A stretch of DNA of 9,939 bases from an uncultured Oscillospiraceae bacterium (GTDB lineage Bacteria; Bacillota; Clostridia; Oscillospirales; Oscillospiraceae). Below are positions 6,025-9,939 of this stretch, piece by piece. Location: assembly GCA_934675115.1 (NCBI GenBank), contig CAKUPH010000077.1:1-9939 (forward strand), read 5' to 3'. Position numbers and translations under genes: made by a program. Position 1 is the stretch's first letter. Each line of letters starts with the position of its first letter. The notes beneath the pieces are model-generated. The model was not told the DNA's origin. It did no database searches and was given only the letters and a program-made list of their open reading frames with translations.

Positions 6025-6040
6025 CGGGGCGGCCGCCCCG
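6025..6040. repeat. Perfect 16-bp GC palindrome
   Basis: CGGGGCGGCCGCCCCG, five bases downstream of the previous palindrome, is a perfect inverted repeat made only of G and C. In RNA it would give a six-pair stem with a GGCC loop in the leader of the SGNH gene, ending 28 bases before its start. It could affect leader stability or pause transcription; it has no T-run. Confidence 0.5.
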
Positions 6041-6068
6041 AATGACGCAGAGAAAAGAGAATTTCAGC

Positions 6069-7004
6069 ATGAAACGACAACTTACCGCCATTCTGGCGGC
6101 GGCCTTGTGCCTTGGCCTGCTGGGCGGCTGCGCCGCCGGAAAGGACGCCGTCTCCCACCCGCCCGCCGCCGGGCAGACCGGCTCCGTCAGCGCCCTCCCC
6201 ACGGACGCCGCGGGGGAGACCCCGTCCCAGCCCTCCGATGCGCCGGAGCTCTCTGAAACGCCGGAAATTTCCGAAACGCCGGAGCCCACCCCCGCGCCGG
6301 ATACGCCGCCCTATGCGTTCGGCCAGCCGGTGGAGAAGAGCGGCCCGGTGGACGAGGATTATTTTGACGACGCGGTGTTTCTGGGCGACTCCCGCACCGA
6401 GGGATTGCAGCTTTACAGCGGGCTCAAGTCCGGCGACTTTTTCTGGCACAAGGGCATGACCGTGTTCCGGGTGGATGACCCGGAGCGCCGGGTCATCGAG
6501 GTGGACGGCCGGAAAATGACCATGATGGAGGCCCTCGCCCTCAAGCAGTACGCCAAGGTGTATATCATGATCGGCATCAACGAGTTGGGCTACCCCGTCT
6601 CGTCCTACAACAAGGGCCTGCGGGCCATGGTGGATAAGGTGAAGGAGCTTCAGCCCAACGCCGTCATCTACCTCCAGACTCTGCCCCCCGTCAACGAGGA
6701 GGTCGCCAAGGCCAGCGGTCTGGGCGACTACATCAACAACACCAACGTCAACGCCTTCAACGACGCGGTGGTGCAGACGACGGCAGACAAGCAGGTGGCT
6801 CTGCTGGACACGGCCTCCGTATTCCGGACGGAGAACGGCGACCTCGACGCGGATATGGCCGCCGACGGCGTCCACTTCCGCCGGGCGGGCTACCAGATCT
6901 GGTACGAATATCTCAAGACCCACACCCTGACGGCGGAGGAATACGCCGCTGCGGTCCCCGCCGAAACGGACGCCGCGGAGCCCTCCGACAGCGCGGGGAA
7001 CTGA
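6069..7004 (+). CDS. SGNH/GDSL-family hydrolase, lipoprotein
   Basis: A 311-residue exported esterase-like protein. The signal peptide MKRQLTAILAAALCLGLLGGC ends in a lipobox with lipid cysteine C21. A Pro/Ser/Thr/Glu-rich wall-spanning linker (22-95) contains the repeated unit SETPE. The SGNH domain follows: block I FLGDSRTEG with catalytic S108, block III IMIGINELG with N171 in the GxN position, and block V DGVHFRRAGY with D266 and H269. All catalytic positions are present, so it should be active, probably removing or transferring acyl groups on a cell-surface polymer or glycan; the substrate is not visible. The start at 6069 is chosen over an in-frame ATG at 6042 because the signal peptide begins there; the ribosome site (AAGAGA) is weak. 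It forms a pair with the DUF4358 gene 18 bases downstream. Confidence 0.9.
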   Translation: MKRQLTAILAAALCLGLLGGCAAGKDAVSHPPAAGQTGSVSALPTDAAGETPSQPSDAPELSETPEISETPEPTPAPDTPPYAFGQPVEKSGPVDEDYFDDAVFLGDSRTEGLQLYSGLKSGDFFWHKGMTVFRVDDPERRVIEVDGRKMTMMEALALKQYAKVYIMIGINELGYPVSSYNKGLRAMVDKVKELQPNAVIYLQTLPPVNEEVAKASGLGDYINNTNVNAFNDAVVQTTADKQVALLDTASVFRTENGDLDADMAADGVHFRRAGYQIWYEYLKTHTLTAEEYAAAVPAETDAAEPSDSAGN

Positions 7005-7022
7005 CGCGAAGGAGCTGTTTTT

Positions 7023-7496
7023 ATGAAAAAGATCCGTCTTATCTGGCCGGTGCTGGCCCTGCTCCTGCTGTGCGCCTGCGGCACCGGCGACAGCTGCAAG
7101 ACCACCTACTCCGCGCAGGACGCGCGGGACCTCATCGACGCCGGGGCCTTTACCGGCGAGATGGAGGAGGTGGACGGCGATGTGGCCGCCGCCCTGTACG
7201 GCCTTGACGAGAGCACCGTCACCGAGTGCAAGTGCTTCATGGCGGTGAACACGGCGGTGAGCGCCGACGAGGTGGCCGTGCTGGTGCTGACCGACGAAAA
7301 GGCGGCGGAGGCCGCCGTGACCGCCTGCAAGGCCCGGGTGGACAGCCAGATCGAGAGCTGCACCGACTACGCCCCCGCCGCCATCCCGGGGCTGGAAAAC
7401 GCCGTGATTCTCCAGCGGGGCTATACCGTCCTCTTCGCCGTGGGCGACCCGGACAAGCTGCCGCAGGCCCTCAGCGATCTGGCCCTGACCAACTGA
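7023..7496 (+). CDS. DUF4358-family lipoprotein
   Basis: A 157-residue exported protein. The signal peptide MKKIRLIWPVLALLLLCAC has the lipobox L16-C-A-C19. The rest matches the DUF4358 pattern as I know it: ADEVAVLVLTDEKAAEA, then a helix with ARVDSQIESCTDYAP, and a final pair of strands (AVILQRGYTVLFAVGD). The function of the family is unknown, but in clostridia it commonly occurs next to SGNH hydrolases and MBOAT acyltransferases, which suggests a part in surface O-acylation; no MBOAT gene is in this window. Oddly, besides the lipid cysteine the mature protein has Cys25, 69, 71, 102 and 113. GAAGGAG (7008-7014) sets the start. It is the last gene before a strong terminator. Confidence 0.85.
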   Translation: MKKIRLIWPVLALLLLCACGTGDSCKTTYSAQDARDLIDAGAFTGEMEEVDGDVAAALYGLDESTVTECKCFMAVNTAVSADEVAVLVLTDEKAAEAAVTACKARVDSQIESCTDYAPAAIPGLENAVILQRGYTVLFAVGDPDKLPQALSDLALTN

Positions 7497-7503
7497 ACAG
7501 ATA

Positions 7504-7545
7504 AAAAAACACCCCGGTTTTCTGAAGAAAACCGGGGTGTTTTTT
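7504..7545. terminator. Bidirectional intrinsic terminator between convergent genes
   Basis: A perfect 19-pair hairpin: AAAAAACACCCCGGTTTTC (7504-7522), loop TGAA, then its complement (7527-7545) ending in six T. The A-run on the left and T-run on the right make it work in both directions, so it ends the plus-strand lipoprotein genes and also minus-strand ftsH, whose stop codon is at 7603. Confidence 0.95.
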
Positions 7546-7602
7546 CATATTCTGAATCCTTTTTCCAGCGGCGCGGGGCCGCCGGAAGCACCCTCACGGG
7601 GC

Positions 7603-9720
7603 TTAGTCCCAGGACACGTGATCCGGAGCGTCGGAGTCTCCAACCTTCCCGCCGCTGTCGGAGGGGGGATCCACCGGCGTGTTGGTCATGCGGATGGAGC
7701 GGGCGGGGGGCTCGATGTCGCCGGGCAGGCTGACCTCGGCGAGGGACGGATCCCGGCCCTGAATGATGGCCACCATCTCCGCGCCGGTGATGGTCTCCTT
7801 TTCCAGCAGGTAGGCCGCGATCTTGTCCAGCAGCTCCCGGTGCTCCTCGAGGATCTGGATGGCGTCGGCGTGGCACCGGTCGATGATGCCCCGGACCTCC
7901 TCGTCGATGCCGGCGGCGGTGTCCTGCGCGCAGGTCAGGCCCATCTGGCCGTCCAGATACTGGTTCTGCACCGTGGCGAGGCCCATCATGCCGTACTTGC
8001 TGCTCATGCCGAACATGGTGACCATCTTCCGGGCCAGATCGGTGGCCCGCTCGATGTCGTTGGCCGCGCCGGAGGACTTGGAGTTGAACACCACCTCTTC
8101 GGCGGACCGCCCGGCCAGCAGGGAGCGGATCTCGGCCAGCAGGTCGTCCTCCGTCATGAGGAACTTCTCCTCCTCGGGCAGATGGAGGGTGTAGCCCAGT
8201 GCGCCCTGAGTGTGGGGCACGATGGTGATCTTGCTCACGGGCATGGCGTTGTTCTTCTGGTAATGGGCCACCAGCGCGTGGCCCACCTCATGGTAGGCGA
8301 TCATGCGCTTTTCCTGCTCGGTGATGACGGTGCCCTTCTTCTCGCTGCCCGCGATGACGAACTCGAAGGAGGTGAGCAGATCCTGCTGGTTCACCGCCTT
8401 GCGGCCCTGACGCACCGCCCGGAGGGCGGCCTCGTTGACGAGGTTGGCAAGGTCTGCGCCCACGCAGCCCGCGGTGGCCTGGGCGATCTTGTTGAGGTTC
8501 ACATCGTCGGACAGGCGGATGTTCCGGGTGTGGACCTGAAGGGTGGCCAGACGTCCGGCCAGATTGGGCCGGTCGATGGTGATCCGCCGATCGAACCGGC
8601 CGGGACGCAGCAGGGCCTTGTCCAGCACCTCGGGCCGGTTGGTGGCGCCCAGCACGATGACGCCCTTGCCCGGGTCGAAGCCGTCCAGCTCGGCCAGCAG
8701 CTGGTTGAGTGTCTGCTCCCGCTCGTCGTTGCCGCCCATGCGGTTGTCCCGGGACTTGCCGATGGTGTCGATCTCGTCGATGAAGATGATGCAGGGGGCC
8801 ATTTTGCTGGCTTCCTTGAACAGGTCGCGGACACGGGAAGCACCCACGCCCACGAACATCTCCACGAAGTCGGAGCCGGAGATGGAGAAGAACGGCACGT
8901 TGGCCTCGCCGGCCACGGCCTTGGCGAGGAGGGTCTTACCGGTGCCCGGAGGGCCAACCAGCAGCGCGCCCTTGGGCAGCTTCGCGCCGATCTCGGTGTA
9001 CTTGCCGGGGTTGTGGAGGAAGTCGATGATCTCCTCCAGACTCTCCTTGGCCTCGTCCTGTCCGGCCACGTCGGCAAAGGTGACGCCGGTCTTTTTCTCC
9101 ACGTACACCTTGGCATTGGCCTTGCCCACGCCGCCGATGCCGCCCATGCCGCCGGAGCCCATCTTCTTGAACATATAGCGGTAGATGAACACCATGGCCA
9201 GCACCATGATGAGGGTGGGCAGCACGTAGCTGACCACGGCGGACATGAGGTACTGGCTGTCGGTGACCAGCTTCGCGCCGTAGGTGACGCCCTGCTCATC
9301 CATCAGGGGGATGAGGGTGTCGTCGGTAATGGAGGTGGGGGCGGTGACGAAGGTGGCGGTGCTCTCCAGCGCGTCGTTGAGCCGCCCGTCGAACCACTTG
9401 TTGAAGAGGTGGCGCTGCTGCTCGCTGAGGGACTCGGTGATCTGCTCGGCGTAGTCCGTCAGGGGCGGCGTGCCCTTCTTCACCGTGAAGTAGTAGGCGT
9501 TGGAGCTGATGTCCACCGTCTCCACATACCCGGCGGTCACCCACTGCTTGAACTCGGAGTACTCCACCTCCACGGTGCTGGCGTTCTGGATGGAGCTGAC
9601 GCAGGTGTTCAGCAGCAGCACCAGCACCACGGCCCACAGCACGATGCCGAGGAAGCCGATAGGCGTTTTTTTCTTGTTGTCGTTGTTGTTATTGTTGCTT
9701 GGTTTGTTAGGCCCGGCCAT
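7603..9720 (-). CDS. ftsH: ATP-dependent membrane zinc protease FtsH
   Basis: A 705-residue AAA+ protease that pulls membrane and short-lived cytosolic proteins through a hexameric ring and degrades them. Order of parts: a polar, Asn-rich cytoplasmic start (1-19), first membrane helix about 21-44, extracytoplasmic domain about 46-155, second helix about 157-183, a Gly-rich linker (188-199), then the AAA+ module with Walker A GPPGTGKT (256-263), pore loop MFVGVGASR, Walker B IIFIDEID (311-318) and the second region of homology with RPGRFDRR. The protease domain has HEVGH (477-481) and D555 in [10 protein letters not shown] as zinc ligands. All key residues are present, so it is intact. The start at 9720 is preferred over an in-frame ATG at 9753 because AAGGAGG lies eight bases before it and the added residues are unlike FtsH. 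The tail after about 660 is poorly conserved. It has its own promoter and stands alone in view. Confidence 0.98.
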   Translation of the reverse strand: MAGPNKPSNNNNNDNKKKTPIGFLGIVLWAVVLVLLLNTCVSSIQNASTVEVEYSEFKQWVTAGYVETVDISSNAYYFTVKKGTPPLTDYAEQITESLSEQQRHLFNKWFDGRLNDALESTATFVTAPTSITDDTLIPLMDEQGVTYGAKLVTDSQYLMSAVVSYVLPTLIMVLAMVFIYRYMFKKMGSGGMGGIGGVGKANAKVYVEKKTGVTFADVAGQDEAKESLEEIIDFLHNPGKYTEIGAKLPKGALLVGPPGTGKTLLAKAVAGEANVPFFSISGSDFVEMFVGVGASRVRDLFKEASKMAPCIIFIDEIDTIGKSRDNRMGGNDEREQTLNQLLAELDGFDPGKGVIVLGATNRPEVLDKALLRPGRFDRRITIDRPNLAGRLATLQVHTRNIRLSDDVNLNKIAQATAGCVGADLANLVNEAALRAVRQGRKAVNQQDLLTSFEFVIAGSEKKGTVITEQEKRMIAYHEVGHALVAHYQKNNAMPVSKITIVPHTQGALGYTLHLPEEEKFLMTEDDLLAEIRSLLAGRSAEEVVFNSKSSGAANDIERATDLARKMVTMFGMSSKYGMMGLATVQNQYLDGQMGLTCAQDTAAGIDEEVRGIIDRCHADAIQILEEHRELLDKIAAYLLEKETITGAEMVAIIQGRDPSLAEVSLPGDIEPPARSIRMTNTPVDPPSDSGGKVGDSDAPDHVSWD

Positions 9721-9765
9721 AGGCGTGCCCTCCTTCAATGTCTGGAAGGTCATAAAAAGAGCGAA

Positions 9766-9823
9766 AACATTCCATTATTTTAGATGAGTATACCACGCCC
9801 GGGGGGCAAAAACAAGGAATGTT
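9766..9823. repeat. Inverted repeat bracketing the ftsH promoter
   Basis: AACATTCC (9766-9773) and GGAATGTT (9816-9823) are perfect 8-base inverted copies. One lies just upstream of the -35 box and the other just downstream of the predicted transcription start, so the pair encloses the whole core promoter. This could be a pair of half-sites for a looping or bridging regulator, or chance. Confidence 0.35.
9787..9815 (-). promoter_or_regulatory. Sigma-A promoter of ftsH
   Basis: On the minus strand TTGTTT (9810-9815) and TATACT (9787-9792) are separated by exactly 17 bases. The start would be near 9780, leaving a leader of about 60 bases before the ATG at 9720. No heat-shock CIRCE element or CtsR heptad repeat is visible around it. 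Confidence 0.78.
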
Positions 9824-9939
9824 CATAGACAGGGTGTGAATTTTCTGTAACCAAAGGGCCGAAGGCTTCTTTCGTATTCGCCGAAAAATCGGCGAGAGAC
9901 TTTGAGCGTCCTCTGCGGACGCTCCGCTGGGGTGACTTT
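9824..9939. other. Gene-free upstream region with two strong hairpins
   Basis: No convincing coding frame is visible. Two stem-loops stand out: CGCCGA-AAAA-TCGGCG (9879-9894, extendable by one pair) and GAGCGTCC-TCTGC-GGACGCTC (9904-9924). The short segment GGCCGAAGGCTTC (9858-9870) may add a third, weak stem. Neither strong hairpin has a T-run on the plus strand. The composition (alternating short stems) is like that of dispersed intergenic repeats or a processed leader or tail from a gene lying right of the window; which of these cannot be told from one copy. Confidence 0.4.

Noticed and set aside
6000..6040. The two palindromes as a terminator for the HAD gene
   Set aside because: Neither is followed by a T-run, and the first is AT-rich; an operator or leader structure fits better.
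7565..7585. GC-rich hairpin downstream of ftsH as a second terminator
   Set aside because: The stem (8 pairs with one G-T) is followed on the minus strand by A-rich, not T-rich, sequence; the hairpin at 7504-7545 is far better.
7537..9783. A very long open frame on the plus strand opposite ftsH (about 748 codons)
   Set aside because: It is the antisense shadow of a GC-rich, fully intact ftsH; its translation is rich in His, Gly, Asp and Val without any recognisable domain, and it would begin inside the terminator region.
1..9939. CRISPR array, tRNA or rRNA genes, toxin-antitoxin pair, or an unknown defence system
   Set aside because: No regularly spaced repeats, no cloverleaf-like segments and no paired small genes were seen; all confident genes belong to known families of transport, hydrolysis, regulation and proteolysis.

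Overview
The window looks like chromosome from a GC-rich, anaerobic, gut-type Clostridia of the Bacillota, probably near the Oscillospiraceae (Flavonifractor or Pseudoflavonifractor type). The grounds are strong AAGGAGG-type ribosome binding sites, sigma-A-like promoters with 17-bp spacers, GC-rich codon use, and the mix of families (ThrE-like exporter, DUF4358 lipoprotein, SGNH lipoprotein, large serine recombinase). This is inference from sequence character, not a database match.

Layout. Positions 1-295 hold the C-terminal end of a large serine recombinase, visibly more AT-rich than the rest, so the window probably opens inside the end of an integrated mobile element. Next come a divergent pair: a small HELRH zinc-metallopeptidase (minus, 329-877) and a MATE efflux pump (plus, 988-2319) that ends at a strong hairpin. 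Facing the pump is a degraded stretch (minus, 2394-2770) that fuses the start of a RibD_C-type reductase gene to the end of an aldo/keto reductase gene, plus a frameshift. It lies behind a textbook MerR-type promoter (19-bp spacer with a dyad) and is divergent from an intact MerR regulator that has a cysteine at position 54.

The MerR gene (2902-3360) leads a tightly packed run on the plus strand: a lipoprotein (3375-4007), a single-chain ThrE-like exporter (4021-5274) and a YjjG-like HAD phosphatase (5261-5974). After a 94-bp gap containing two perfect palindromes come an SGNH/GDSL lipoprotein (6069-7004) and a DUF4358 lipoprotein (7023-7496), closed by a near-ideal bidirectional terminator (7504-7545). 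Convergent to this is ftsH (minus, 7603-9720), complete with its own promoter. The last 120 bases upstream of ftsH hold two strong hairpins and no gene.

How it fits together. The most informative region is 2394-3360: an apparently working electrophile- or aldehyde-type MerR sensor and its activated promoter remain, but the target reductase genes have collapsed into one pseudogene. The remaining genes belong to familiar families involved in efflux, small-molecule export, envelope modification and membrane protein quality control. I see no CRISPR array, RNA gene or complete defence system, and nothing that clearly amounts to an undescribed system. The best leads are the orphaned MerR circuit, the palindromes before the SGNH gene, the mobile-element boundary and the structured sequence at the right edge.
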